A stretch of DNA of 64,000 nt from NCBI GenBank assembly GCA_002205965.3, contig NADL03000594.1, forward strand, positions 3,038,001 through 3,102,000, given 5' to 3'. The stretch comes from Kappaphycus alvarezii. Taxonomy: Eukaryota > Rhodophyta > Florideophyceae > Gigartinales > Solieriaceae. Position numbers and translations under genes: made by a program. Positions 10,910 through 20,867 of the stretch are shown piece by piece; position 1 is the stretch's first letter, and every line of letters begins with the position of its first letter. A model generated the notes under the pieces. The model saw nothing but the letters and a program-made list of their open reading frames with translations, had not been told where the DNA came from and did no database searches.

Positions 10910-12286
10910 ATGCTGTACAGGCACCCACTCGAGCGCGAACGGGCCTCGATTCCGTCATGGGTCGACCGTTCCAATAACGACTCCCCCTCTGGGAACGCCG
11001 CCCAACCCGATCTGTATTCTCGAGCGAACCCTCCCTATAACGCACCGAATAACGCAAGCACGTTTCCTCCATCTGAAAATCAAGTCGCGGTTGAAGTTCC
11101 GGATCTCGTCATTGACATAGGTGCGCGCATCTTGTCTACCGAAGATCTATCTCCACCATTGTTACCAACGTTTCGTTTACAGCCCAGGAAGCTATCACAG
11201 GCTATATTTTCCAGTGCTTTACGACATCGGGTCTTGTCTGGATCTGGAACAAAGGCCATTTTGACGGCAAGACTAGCCCAGGCTGGAGTAGATAACCGCG
11301 CCCATATCAGCCAGCTTTCTTCAGAATGGGAAAATTATCATTGCTTCGATCCGTCGCTGCAAGCCAATCTTACCCAAAGTGGCATTTCACGAGTCCGCGC
11401 ACCGAACTGGAGTACGTATGAGACTGCCAGATTATGCCATGTCGTAGCCGAAGTAAGGCATCAGACCGTAGTGCAACTAATGTACCAACGTGCCGAGACT
11501 AGGACAGATTTAGAGGCGGGCCGGCACGATCCCTTCCCTGAAGAATTCCTAGGACTGCCTTACTCGGAGGACTTCGGGCCAACCTTACCGGAACCAATCA
11601 ATAGAATAACCGAAGTTTTTTTGAGTCAATTCGACCCCACCTTACATCCAAATGTCCGGGATGGTACGACTCTTAAACAACAACGCTGGACGAGACTCCC
11701 TTGTTTGTATACTACGGCCCGTACAAACTTTACGTCATCCGATCAGAGCGATCCCGATTGCTTCGCATCATATACAAACTGAGATGACGCAATTTCCTAC
11801 ATGCACTGCTTTTTTGGGGAGCACCCCAGCTTGGATTTTGTTCTCCGAACAATTCCACAAGCTGTCAGAGTGGAAGCCTTAATAGCGTCAATAGATGAAA
11901 ACAGAATTGAAGCAGCTCCAAACCGAATGTCTACCAGAAAACGTCGTAGGGATGAAGGCATCCATTCAGTTGCAGCTACTATATCGAAAATAGCCGAAAC
12001 AAGCAGCAATCCGCAACCAATAGTGATTCAACACTCACCCCATGCCGGCGAAAGCGACAATATCAAGAAGCTGGAGGAATCGTCTAAAGTAGCGTTAACA
12101 GTTAGAGATTTAATACAATTAGAAAGTGACATCTAGAGTCAAATTGATGAATGGGACAGTCGTGCTCAAGATCCGAGCCTGGTAGCAAGAAAGTTCATTC
12201 TTAAGAAAAGGCTGCAAAGAACTAGGAAGATGATTGACAATGCAATGGTCAATACAATTGGTAGCAAAAGTTCGGAATCGGACTAA
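10910..12286 (+). pseudogene. Harbinger partner protein with SAP-like and Myb-like domains
   Basis: In Harbinger elements a Myb/SANT-type protein binds the ends and recruits the nuclease. Here a 458-codon frame starts at the ATG at 10910 (codons upstream of it are in the same frame but have no ATG). Residues 1-95 are Pro/Ser/Asn-rich. Residues about 96-126 (LRHRVLSGSGTKAILTARL) match the SAP DNA-binding motif pattern. Residues about 165-290 begin NWSTYETARLCHVV, a Trp-led helix typical of Myb/trihelix modules, followed by RTDLEAGRHDPFPEEF. The C-terminal 160 residues are basic (STRKRRRDE) and probably coiled. In-frame stops are TGA at 11780 (codon 291) and TAG at 12134 (codon 409). The gene's TAA overlaps the transposase's stop codon on the other strand. 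Confidence 0.8.
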
Positions 12287-13365
12287 GGACGACGCCTCCC
12301 AGTCGCTTCTGTTTCCAATGTAAGATCCTGCCGTAGTTGTGAAGAATCAAGGTCACGGCGTCTGCGGTGCAACATCTTTTCCAGGTCACATTCGTCTTGC
12401 AAATACACATTGCGATCTGCAAGCTCGTTGTGAGAATTATCGTCAAAGCTAGAGGAAGGAGGCACACCTACTCCGCCATTGTTGTCCATGATAAAATTGT
12501 GTAGTTTGCAACACACAGCAATTACCTTTGCATTTTGTTCCGAGGAGCAAGCAAGCGGTCTCCAAAGCACACCCCACCTTGCAACTAGAATTCCGAAGGC
12601 CTGCTCTATAAATATACCTGCGGATAACTGTCAGTAGTTGAAACACTCTTTGGCGATAGCCATATCTCTTCCAGGCAAAGGCGTTAACAGCCTGTTTAAA
12701 CAGTTATAAGCATCATCAGCAGCTATCGAAAAAACTGCCATCAGACCTCCTTCTTCTCTCTGTAGCAGGCTTGAAAGGGTTGTTATTGATTACGCCACGC
12801 TGTCATGCGTAGAACCAGCGGAGAGGCATGAAATGAACGTAAAGCGGTATATTAAATCGCACATAGCTTGATTCTTCAATGCAAAAATGCCCTTTCTATT
12901 GAAGTAGGTCGAAGAATTGGGCACTTCCCAAGCCTGGGTTTCGTTAATCTTGATAGCTATACCATCAAGTTCTCCGCAACACATTCGTAGAGCACTCCTG
13001 CCACCACGAGAAAAATCATCAGCAGCATGCCGCAACCAGGATTCATTCTTGTACGGGAACGATATATCCAGGGCCTGATCAAGAAGCCATAGAGTATCGT
13101 CAAAGTAATAGTATAGAAATGAAGTATATATTCGGTGAGCTAGTGCTATGTCCAGGTAAGAACCACCCGCCAGCCATCGAATAGTTACCGACAGACGCAA
13201 TAGTGGGCAAATTCGTCGATGCTTCCGTTCATCTTCTAGAGAGAGTTTTTCCAACAGCAACATGAAAACGTTATGCGGTATGCGATAAAGTCGCTTAAAA
13301 AGATTCAGGCGTTCCAGCAAGCATAGCGGAGAAAGAGAACACCCCTCTTGGGATGGACTGCTCAT
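12283..13365 (-). pseudogene. Harbinger DDE transposase (DDE_Tnp_4 type)
   Basis: The nuclease half of the element. ATG at 13365 is the first in frame; 360 codons. The N-terminal region (LNLFKRLYRIPHNVF, LRLSVTIRWLAGGSY) is the helical part common to the family. Catalytic residues seen: Asp134 in GELDGIAIKI, Asp188 in AGSTHDSVA and Glu254 in FIEQAFGILVARWG, with the conserved DDAY motif at 217-220. The end carries LACSSEQNAKVIAVCCKLHNF, as in family members. Two nonsense codons in frame: TAA at codon 192, directly after the second catalytic motif, and TGA at codon 245, just before the Glu. No frameshift. It is close to family length, so the copy was probably intact until recently. Confidence 0.88.
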
Positions 13366-13691
13366 CTCTTCTTTGACCCCCGAATAGCAGTACTGAGTAC
13401 GCTGCCAGAGAACCGATGAGTGTACTCTTTGCCTTTTGTGCGTGCGCGACTTACAAAGCACCCAATTGTGCCTTCATCCGTTTGGTCAATTCTCTCTTGT
13501 GGATTGATCATAGCGTTAGGTTAAGCGGAGTGCTTGAAAGACACGGCCATTATCTTGTTCGATATAACAAGCGCGCGCTCTCTTCATTCTTGATGATCCC
13601 ATATCATACGCTAAATTCTAAAAGGTGTTCGAATGCACAGTACAGAATTTGCGCTCCATATCGCATATATATATCTGTCATATTTATTTCT

Positions 13692-13708
13692 TTTTGTTGA
13701 AACGACCC
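13692..13708 (-). repeat. Harbinger right terminal inverted repeat
   Basis: Reverse complement reads GGGTCGTTTCAACAAAA and is followed by TGA on the + strand. Confidence 0.88.
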
Positions 13709-13711
13709 TGA

Positions 13712-15500
13712 GCCCACCTGCTCAATCGACGTATATGATGATTTTCTACCACGGTTGGCTGTAATTTGCTTCCTCGTACCTGTTAGTTTTATTTGATTTT
13801 TATGCTTTCCAGTACTGTAGTTATGACTACGGTACAGACTATTCTTGGCCGCGCGGCACCCGTGAGTCAGGTGGATTCTTTTATCATTGTTTCAAAGTAC
13901 AGTATTTGTTGTGGATAAATTTGTGGACAACATTGTAATGTGCTGTGGGTCCAATTTTGGGCCACAAAAATTGTGTTTCAGTACAGTACTGCCGATGGCA
14001 CAATAAGAAATCGGCGATTTTATTACTGAAGTAGCAACTTTTTTAATGGAAATATTTTATTGTAGTACTGTTTAATTAGGTTTTGAATTAGGAATGTCTA
14101 TATACAGTAAACCCCAGTCTGAGGCATCGGTTTGCTCACCGGGGGACAAAAAGATATTAAGTTCAACCAGCGATCACCTGGTGTGCGCCTAAACCCCCAC
14201 ACCCGGTATATCGACAAAAGTTTGTCTGTGCTACGAGTTCTTTCAATCCGACTGGAGGTCAAAATATCTATCAATTTTGCCTTTCTGTCCGATTGCAAGC
14301 AGGATGTACCATTTTCTTTCACGCCGATTCTTCGGTATGTATCCCAGTGCCGAAAAACAAGATTTCCAGGGATCAACTCTTGCGTATCAACTCCATTCAA
14401 CGACGTTATTTTCCGGGTAAAGAACGGGTGGCCAGGGTTAATCCGGCATATACAAGAACGGGAGTGCCCTATCCCGAGAAGGTCATATCCGTAAGTGCCG
14501 AGGATCGAGCATCAAGCCTCACTGAGAGGATAGTAGCCGTAGGTGAGTGCTATCAAAGCAGCAGCGCCACAGGCCCCTCGGATTGAAGGCTAAGAAGTTT
14601 CCTTGCGAACACTCCCACCGCAACCCTCGAAGCCGAAGCTTACTAGGCCGGTCGGAGGGAATACAAAAAGAGTGAAGTTTAGGGACACAGGACAGACACC
14701 GAGGATTGTAATCGAGTGGCTGTGTTCGCACACAAATACCTGAGTCATACCAACAGCGCGCCTATTTTTTCTCTGGGATAAACGTTCCATTTATCAAGAA
14801 CAGTCGTTGCATTAAAAGAATCAAAGTTTCACTAAGAAGAGAGCCCTTCCGAGTCTATCAATTTACCAGATTCTATAGTATTTGTATGCAAAAATACGAT
14901 GTACATACCTAATATTGTATCGGGTGACAATAGAAGTCTTCGGAAAATAGCCGTCTTACATCCCTCATCGGTAAAGCACCCCAAATTCCCCCCCCCCCCC
15001 TTTCTGTTTTTGTACAATACAGGGTGACTACTATTTTGAATCAGGTGACCGCCATGTATGCCGTATAGCCTAGCACCTAAGTACGCCTTAGCCGTAGTAA
15101 AAGATGAGGCACCTCTGGAAAAAAGGCGTTCCACCTTCCCTCTACTGCCAATATCCGCTTCCCTTTGCTTCCCTCAACGAGCGGCCAACAGGTCTCATCT
15201 CCACATCTCCCTAATCTCTGGTCAACCGCACCTGCTGTGCCATTGATCCTAGACGACAAAAAAACTTCCTCTACCACAATTTTCACCATATCCTAATTGA
15301 AAACATCCGCCATATAAGCATCGAAAACTGGAAAACATCGCTTACTAACTTTGTCGGACACATGTAGAGTTTCTCGACATACGTAGCAAGGGCGCATAGG
15401 AATTGGTTGAAGCCCTCCTTTTCGCCTGGATAGGGAGGCGCGTCCAGAAATATCGAATTTAGATGTCTTGGCGCGTATAAACCAGATCACATCTTTGTCA
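13712..15500. other. no recognisable gene
   Basis: Short ORFs only. Contains gtacagtact motifs at about 13.98 kb and a run of 13 C at 14988-15000. A - strand stretch at 15293-15490 has a CxxC pair (PCYVCRETL) but no family is recognised. Confidence 0.35.
14988..15000. repeat. poly-C run (13 bp)
   Basis: Thirteen consecutive C followed by ttt. Simple homopolymer. Confidence 0.95.
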
Positions 15501-15549
15501 GGGAAAAGGTTTGGGTGTTTTACTCTTGGAAGATATATCCGGTCTATCC
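15501..15549 (+). repeat. element-end sequence, near-identical to 48891-48938
   Basis: Starts gggaaaaggtttgggtg and ends ccggtctatcc. The copy at 48891 differs by a 1-bp gap and one base. It shares the pattern GGGGAAA..TTGGGT..TTTTA..TGGAAGAT..TCGGT with the 47-bp ends of the element at 15708-16702, so it looks like a diverged terminus of the same transposon family. Confidence 0.7.
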
Positions 15550-15707
15550 TATGGTTTTCCAGACAACCGCTTTGTCTTTGTCAGGCGAAGTGGGAAACGT
15601 GGGTCGGCACATGAGAACGTGCTTTCCCATTCTTCTCTCTTACTGTGTCAATTTTCCAGGTTTGGCTGACTCTAGTTACCTCCTGCTTGGCAAACCTTTG
15701 TCAATGG

Positions 15708-16702
15708 GGGGAAATTTTTGGGTTATTTTAGTGCATGGAAGATGTGGTCGGTTATATCCATGCGGCTAATGCGTTATGCTGTTAATGGGTGACGGTAAAG
15801 ATCCCCCATCCCCAGGCAGAAGTGCTACAGCATAAAAAGAGGACACATAAGTTTCTGATCACCACTGACTGCTTGCCGGGGCTGAGTGTGTTGAGCCAGT
15901 TTTGGACAGCTTGGATATAAACTGCGGAATCCTAATTCGGGGTAAATCTGCATGAATACTTGACGACGTGATCCGGTTTTGGTGAAATAGTTCTGTCCTT
16001 TATCCGAGAGTGTTGTGTATTACGTATGAGTTGCGTTTTGTGGAATGTGGCGGAGAGCGGAAGGTATCTTACGAACATTTACTCTACACAGTTCGCAAGA
16101 AGCCGCCAGTAGTAATGACGCCCAAGGATGTTGGGTGATCAAGATACCGCACAGTGCTCTACGTCGTATTGTTAAAGTATTCCGTTTGTAATGGCCCCTT
16201 GCATGAGATCGAATCTGTGTAATGATTGAAGACCAGTTCAGTTTTGAAACTCCTTCGCTACTTCGATATGGTCTCAAGCTGGTAAAAGCAAGAGTCGAAA
16301 GTGAAGCCTTCAACCTCGGAGCGGCAATTCAGAATTGCGTTGTATGGATTGTGCTTCCTTGTCCCACTGCAGTTTAACAGTATCGACATAGTTCCCATAT
16401 ACTGTACAACAGTCTAAAATACGGTGTTGTACAAAATCGCAGGAAAGGATAACGCACTTTTACTTTAATTTTGACAATTTTCTTAATGGTGCAGTAATGG
16501 GAAAATGAGGTTGGTTTACAAAATGGGTGACTACGGTGTTGAAATCAAAATAACCTTTTTACCGTACATTATGATACATGACGGTAATTTTCAAGAAATT
16601 TTAATGGAAAATTATCGCATTTTAACTGGCAAGTGGAAACCATGTATTCACCTCTTAACCGACCACATCTTCCATGCATTAAAATAACCCAAAAATTTCC
16701 CC
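15708..16702. mobile_element. 995-bp element with 47-bp terminal inverted repeats
   Basis: Left end 15708-15754 and right end 16656-16702 are inverted copies with a single mismatch in 47 bp; both run from GGGGAAATTTTTGGG to TGTGGTCGGTTA. The interior has no long ORF (longest 97 codons, -), so the element is non-autonomous. Flanking bases do not give a clean target duplication. The same end recurs singly at 18154-18199 (+) and 51103-51150 (-). Confidence 0.85.
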
Positions 16703-18153
16703 TCTCAAGGTTGACCTTGGAAGAAAGGAACTATCCGGATATGCCGTTTCAGCGGCATGCAACTGTCCTGAGATGGATAGGACAATCTGAGATTCTTTAG
16801 GTGTAATTTTTTGATGTTTTTGTTGGCACAACAGTGCTCACGACCAGAAGGTGAATAACGCAGATGCAAGATGACTTGCTTCAACGCTGCACCTAAATAT
16901 AGAACGATAAGCTGGCTTTTTTATTTCACAAATCGAAAGGGGATCACGGCAACTTGACTGGAAATTCAGAGTCCGACTACAGATGAGAACAAAACCCTGG
17001 TTACACTGCAAAGGGGACTGTTGTACAATGATTCGCCAATGAAAAGAGAGGGTGGAAAGATGTTGAGAATTTGTTGTTTAAGCGGATCCAAAAATAACAA
17101 TCCTGGAACTGCTGATGCGTATGATGGGTAGCAGGAAACAGAAGTATTCAAATGTTTGGATGGAGCGGGAATGGCAATTGGGCATGGTTTCGTTGGCGAT
17201 TGATGAGTAGGACGTGCGAGAATTATGCCACAGCATCATGGACAGAGTACACAGAAGGGAGAATAACCACAGGAGGGAGAACCTCTCCATCTTGGAGAAG
17301 GGAGTCGCACGACGACAGTTGCGGTTGTGTCGCCGCTTGGATTTTGTTGGCTCAAGGCAGAACTCAGACGCGACATCACGAGGGATGCTATGAATTGGAA
17401 TTTCGGCGATGAAGCAATAAGAACAGTGATTGTGGGCTTAGGCGCAGAGCGGTGAGAACCAGTCATCCCAAGGTTTTGTTTCGATAAAAGAGTTGGCAGG
17501 TGCAAGTGGACAGCGGTTTTGATAAAGGTGTTTGTTGCGATTAATACGTATGTGGCGAGGTTACTTTGGGGTTTATTCACGAGAGTTGAAATGAAAAAAC
17601 TCGTAAATCACGGTTCAAGTGATTGGTGCCCTTTGTTCGCAGATGGGAGCAACTGGGGGGGAAAGTGTGGAGTTTTTGCGAGGAAGAGTGGGGAGGGGAT
17701 AGTTTGAGATGAAATTCAATTGTGTAATGTATGTGAAGTGTCCTATTGGAGGGTGTATCGAGCTTGGAGATGAATGTAACATGCGTCATCATGCGTTGCA
17801 GACTGTTCAGGAGAGAACTACCGGTATGGCTGTGTGTTCTGTGTTGTAAGACTGCGTGTTACTGCGGACGTAGTATCAGTTGGGGAGTGATTGTCAAAAA
17901 AATCGACTTTTAGCGCGGCCATGTGACCTCCTTTCGAATCTTGGCAACCTTGGGCCACACTACATGTTCACTTGAAAGAATTTTTTCTCGGCTCATTGCG
18001 ATGGAATAGCCTCGAAAGGGCAGCACCTTGGGTTTGGGGATGCGTTCTGCGCCATCATCATGATGCTTCAATACGTGGTGATGTACACGTGTTACAGCTT
18101 TTTCCACGCAGAAACTTTTTCCTCGTAAATACAGCACGGTGCTCCTGATCAGT
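16703..18153. other. no recognisable gene
   Basis: Several ORFs of 60-114 codons on both strands overlap one another and carry no motif I can place. Confidence 0.35.
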
Positions 18154-18199
18154 GGAAAATTTTTGGGTTATTTTAATGTATGGAAGATGTGGTCGGTTG
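18154..18199 (+). repeat. single copy of the 47-bp element end
   Basis: Matches 15708-15754 closely (atgtatgg for gtgcatgg). No inverted partner was seen nearby, so this is a solo or truncated end. Confidence 0.8.
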
Positions 18200-18270
18200 C
18201 ATCCCGATCAGGTGATGGCTTCGATGTTCAAGATTGTCCAACGGCCGTGTGAACAGTATTGGGCTTAATA

Positions 18271-18375
18271 TTGTACTGTACTGTACCGTACGATGCTGTA
18301 TGTACTGTACTGTACTGTACAGTAGGGTACTGGACAGCACAAAATACCGCACAGTACAGTACTGTACAGCATCGT
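18271..18375. repeat. GTACTGTAC-rich sequence forming a long imperfect hairpin
   Basis: Arms at 18290-18313 and 18351-18375 pair over 24-25 bp with one gap and one mismatch. Each starts or ends with the unique block acgatgctgta / tacagcatcgt, so the pairing is not just due to the simple tactgtac repeat. Loop about 37 nt. Lies 1.15 kb upstream of the kinase start. Confidence 0.8.
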
Positions 18376-19253
18376 GCAGGACGTAGGCCGAAGCTCGCAA
18401 TTCAGCAACATTGTACTCTTCTTCGCAGTACAGTACTGACCAGAACGATCGTGCTTTTTTGTTTCCTTCATACCGTACGTGTACAGCTAATTTGGTTCTG
18501 TGCGCTCCTTGTTCAGTACCATGTCCAATCATGTACTTAGTTAATTACAGCAATTGTCGAGTGTCGCCATACTGTATTTTGAGGCCGAAAAATATCATAC
18601 TGGGCAAGATAAAAAGCCACCAGTGTTGAATTATTGACGTCAATCTTTTGCTAACAGATGATACCTTTTTTGGGTGGACGGCTCTCTGCGGCACAGTGTT
18701 TGATGTTCTTAAACAGTGTATTCCGAAAATAGCACAATATTGAAATTGCGAAAGGGTTTTACTACGGCACATCGGAATGCTGTACAAGATTGTGAACTGG
18801 TGCAAAATTACCTTTCCTTAGCAATGGACCGCAGGACCTCGATTAAAGCGAATCCGGATATTAGGATGCGTTGTAACATGTGAATAGAAGTGCTCCAGCT
18901 GGATACGGTGCTATTTTTGAACTTGTAACCAACTTCTCGAATCAGAAAACTAGTAGTTGGTAATGGCTCAGGACAGGCCCTTTGTCGCGGAGCTTTGGAA
19001 AAGACGGGAAAATTCCTAACAGAAATCATGCACGCAAAACCAATTTCAGAGAAAAATACCAAACTATGCATCATGACAAATACTGTCCATGGCTTCCTTA
19101 CCACTCGAGAGTAAAGTAGTGTACATATTGTACACTACTGTAAGCTTGTGGTGTACGTAAACTATTGTATACAGTACTTTAAAACACCTAGACAGTGTAG
19201 CGCAAAACAGTTCAATCCCTCCCGAATACAACCCAGTTTGCCCCATAACCTTT
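18376..19253. other. intergenic region upstream of the kinase
   Basis: Holds one unplaced - strand ORF (18808-19104) and further tgtacagta motifs at 19.1 kb. No other feature. Confidence 0.35.
18808..19104 (-). CDS. unrecognised 98-aa ORF, divergent from the kinase
   Basis: MVRKPWTVFVMMHSLVFF at the start suggests a hydrophobic N-terminal segment of about 20 residues, possibly a signal or membrane anchor, followed by a mixed-charge region. It ends in AKER just before a GTAATT, which could be a splice donor, but no convincing acceptor and continuation were found. It may be chance. Confidence 0.18.
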   Translation of the reverse strand: MVRKPWTVFVMMHSLVFFSEIGFACMISVRNFPVFSKAPRQRACPEPLPTTSFLIREVGYKFKNSTVSSWSTSIHMLQRILISGFALIEVLRSIAKER

Positions 19254-19520
19254 CTTTTCTACTTTGTCCTCGCCCTCCCAACCCTACTACATATCTTCCC
19301 ATCTCCAACAACCCCCCCGCCTCTGTGACGCCGCTCTCTTTTCGCAAGTACCCTGTTTGTCCACATCACTTTCATTTCCTCGAAACCCATGTTCCCACAG
19401 CACACCGCTCATCCGTTTCCTTCGTAATCTCCCAATCTACATTCCACCGAAATCGTCAGCCTTGCTGCTCCATTTTACTACACTACATCACACCCCCCGT
19501 TCTCTCATCCTCTTTTCATC
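19254..19520 (+). promoter_or_regulatory. pyrimidine-rich leader of the kinase gene
   Basis: From about 19254 to the start codon the + strand is strongly C/T-rich with few G, unlike flanking DNA. This would fit a core promoter and 5' UTR. No TATA box at a fixed distance was identified, so the exact transcription start is not called. Confidence 0.4.
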
Positions 19521-20867
19521 ATGCCTACTCGTACAGTGGGCCGTTACCGCCTCACCACCCAATTGGGAGTCGGTATGTTTTCCAAAGTAATGCTCGGAGT
19601 TGACGACGAAACAAATCTCCGGTACGCCGTCAAAATCATGCGCAAAGACAGTCTGGAAGACATGGAAATGGCACGTTACGCACGACGCGAGGCTGCCGTC
19701 TTGCGTAAACTCTCCCATCCTAACATTGTCAAATTTGTGGAGGCTATTCAATCAGACACAAAGCTGTTTCTCGTCATGGAAATCGCACCTGGCAAAGAAC
19801 TTCTCGATGTCGTTCATCAGGGTCCGTTACGGGAGTCTGATGCGAAAGCTTACATGCGCCAACTCGTTTCTGCAGTTGCCTACCTTCACTCAAAGGGCAT
19901 CGTTCATCGAGATCTCAAGCCAGAGAATGTCTTGGTCGATGTTGATACCCGCAGTCTCAAGATTATCGACTTTGGCCTCACAGGCATTATTCGCAAACAA
20001 AGTGTCATGCGCACGAGTTGCGGGAGTAGTTACTACTCTGCTCCTGAGGTTACTTATGGCAATGGAGATGGCTATGACGGAACCAAGGCAGACGCCTGGT
20101 CTTTGGGAATTCTATCCTACATCCTCTTGACAGGTTCTCATCCCTTTGTTGATACCGATGGCGATCTCATGACTGCCATGATGCGCCAGGGTATGGTTGA
20201 GTACCCGGAATATCTATCTCGTGGTGCCATCCACTTTATTTCCAGACTTCTTGCCATAGATCCGAGGAAGCGCTATTCCGTTGCTCAAGTATCACTTCAT
20301 CCATGGCTCACAGGCAAACCGGTCCCCACTGCAGGTCATGCTACCGATCTAAAGGACCGTCCTAAAAAGCACACTGATGCCATTGTGCAGGGTTTGGACG
20401 GGTTGCGAGGAAACTCGAAACGTCCAGGAACATTTTCAGGTGGCCATCACCACAAAACACTCTTTGGCCGTAATCAAAGTGACCGTAACAATCACAGCTC
20501 TCCAAGCCTCGCTATGCGTCGACGTTCCAGTCAACGCAATAGTAGCGGCAGCTTTTTGTGGTTTCGGAAGCAGAACCCGGTGCAAGAACAGGGACACTCT
20601 GGGGGTACCCCGGACAACTCCCCACTACCGGAACGTGGGAGTAATAGGAGAGGCTCTTTGGACAGACCAAAAGGAACTAAAGAAGGACAAGGGTTTAGGA
20701 GAGAGGGGAGAATTACCATAGATATTATGGGTGGCCTAAATGGTAGGCCATCGCATACAGACGGCACAGAAGGGGGTGGTTCCAGAGTGCGGCGACAGTT
20801 ATCCTTGTCAAACAGGACACGGGCGTTATTAATGCGTGCCTCCCATGGCACCTCGTCAGAACAATGA
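19521..20867 (+). CDS. CAMK/AMPK-type serine/threonine protein kinase
   Basis: Phosphorylates Ser/Thr on protein substrates using ATP; probably cytosolic or nuclear since no signal or membrane segment is seen. 448 aa, one exon. Kinase domain about residues 8-264: Gly-loop LGVGMFSKV (16-23), ATP-binding Lys38 in YAVKIM, helix-C Glu57, HRDLKPEN (129-136), DFG (150-152), SAPE (173-176). The activation loop MRTSCGSSYYSAPE has the Thr165 and SCGS context typical of SNF1/AMPK-related kinases, implying activation by an upstream kinase. The third Gly of the loop is Ser21. Residues 265-448 are basic and rich in Ser, Gly and Arg, with no UBA or KA1 domain that I can see; likely a disordered regulatory tail. 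The ATG at 19521 follows a pyrimidine-rich leader and precedes the Gly-loop by the usual distance. All catalytic residues are present, so it should be active. The exact subfamily is uncertain. Confidence 0.9.
   Translation: MPTRTVGRYRLTTQLGVGMFSKVMLGVDDETNLRYAVKIMRKDSLEDMEMARYARREAAVLRKLSHPNIVKFVEAIQSDTKLFLVMEIAPGKELLDVVHQGPLRESDAKAYMRQLVSAVAYLHSKGIVHRDLKPENVLVDVDTRSLKIIDFGLTGIIRKQSVMRTSCGSSYYSAPEVTYGNGDGYDGTKADAWSLGILSYILLTGSHPFVDTDGDLMTAMMRQGMVEYPEYLSRGAIHFISRLLAIDPRKRYSVAQVSLHPWLTGKPVPTAGHATDLKDRPKKHTDAIVQGLDGLRGNSKRPGTFSGGHHHKTLFGRNQSDRNNHSSPSLAMRRRSSQRNSSGSFLWFRKQNPVQEQGHSGGTPDNSPLPERGSNRRGSLDRPKGTKEGQGFRREGRITIDIMGGLNGRPSHTDGTEGGGSRVRRQLSLSNRTRALLMRASHGTSSEQ

Larger units (their letters stand above)
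10537..13708. mobile_element. PIF/Harbinger transposon, structurally complete
   Basis: A 3172-bp element bounded by 17-bp terminal inverted repeats (10537-10553 and 13692-13708; GGGTCGCTCCAACAAAA at left, two C/T differences at right). It is flanked by a 3-bp direct repeat TGA (10534-10536 and 13709-13711), which fits the TNA-type target duplication of the superfamily. It holds two convergent genes, as autonomous Harbinger elements do: a DNA-binding partner on + (10910-12286) and a DDE nuclease on - (13365-12283). Each gene is in a single reading frame broken by two nonsense codons, so the copy is young but dead unless the stops are bypassed. Confidence 0.9.

Noticed and set aside
18411-18629. 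Small + ORFs around the GTACTGTAC hairpin
   Set aside because: Encoded peptides are the translated simple repeat (Tyr-Cys-Thr-Val type), with equivalents in every frame.
19148-19603. 151-codon + ORF overlapping the kinase start
   Set aside because: It runs through the pyrimidine-rich leader and into the kinase in another frame; low-complexity Pro/Ser/His.
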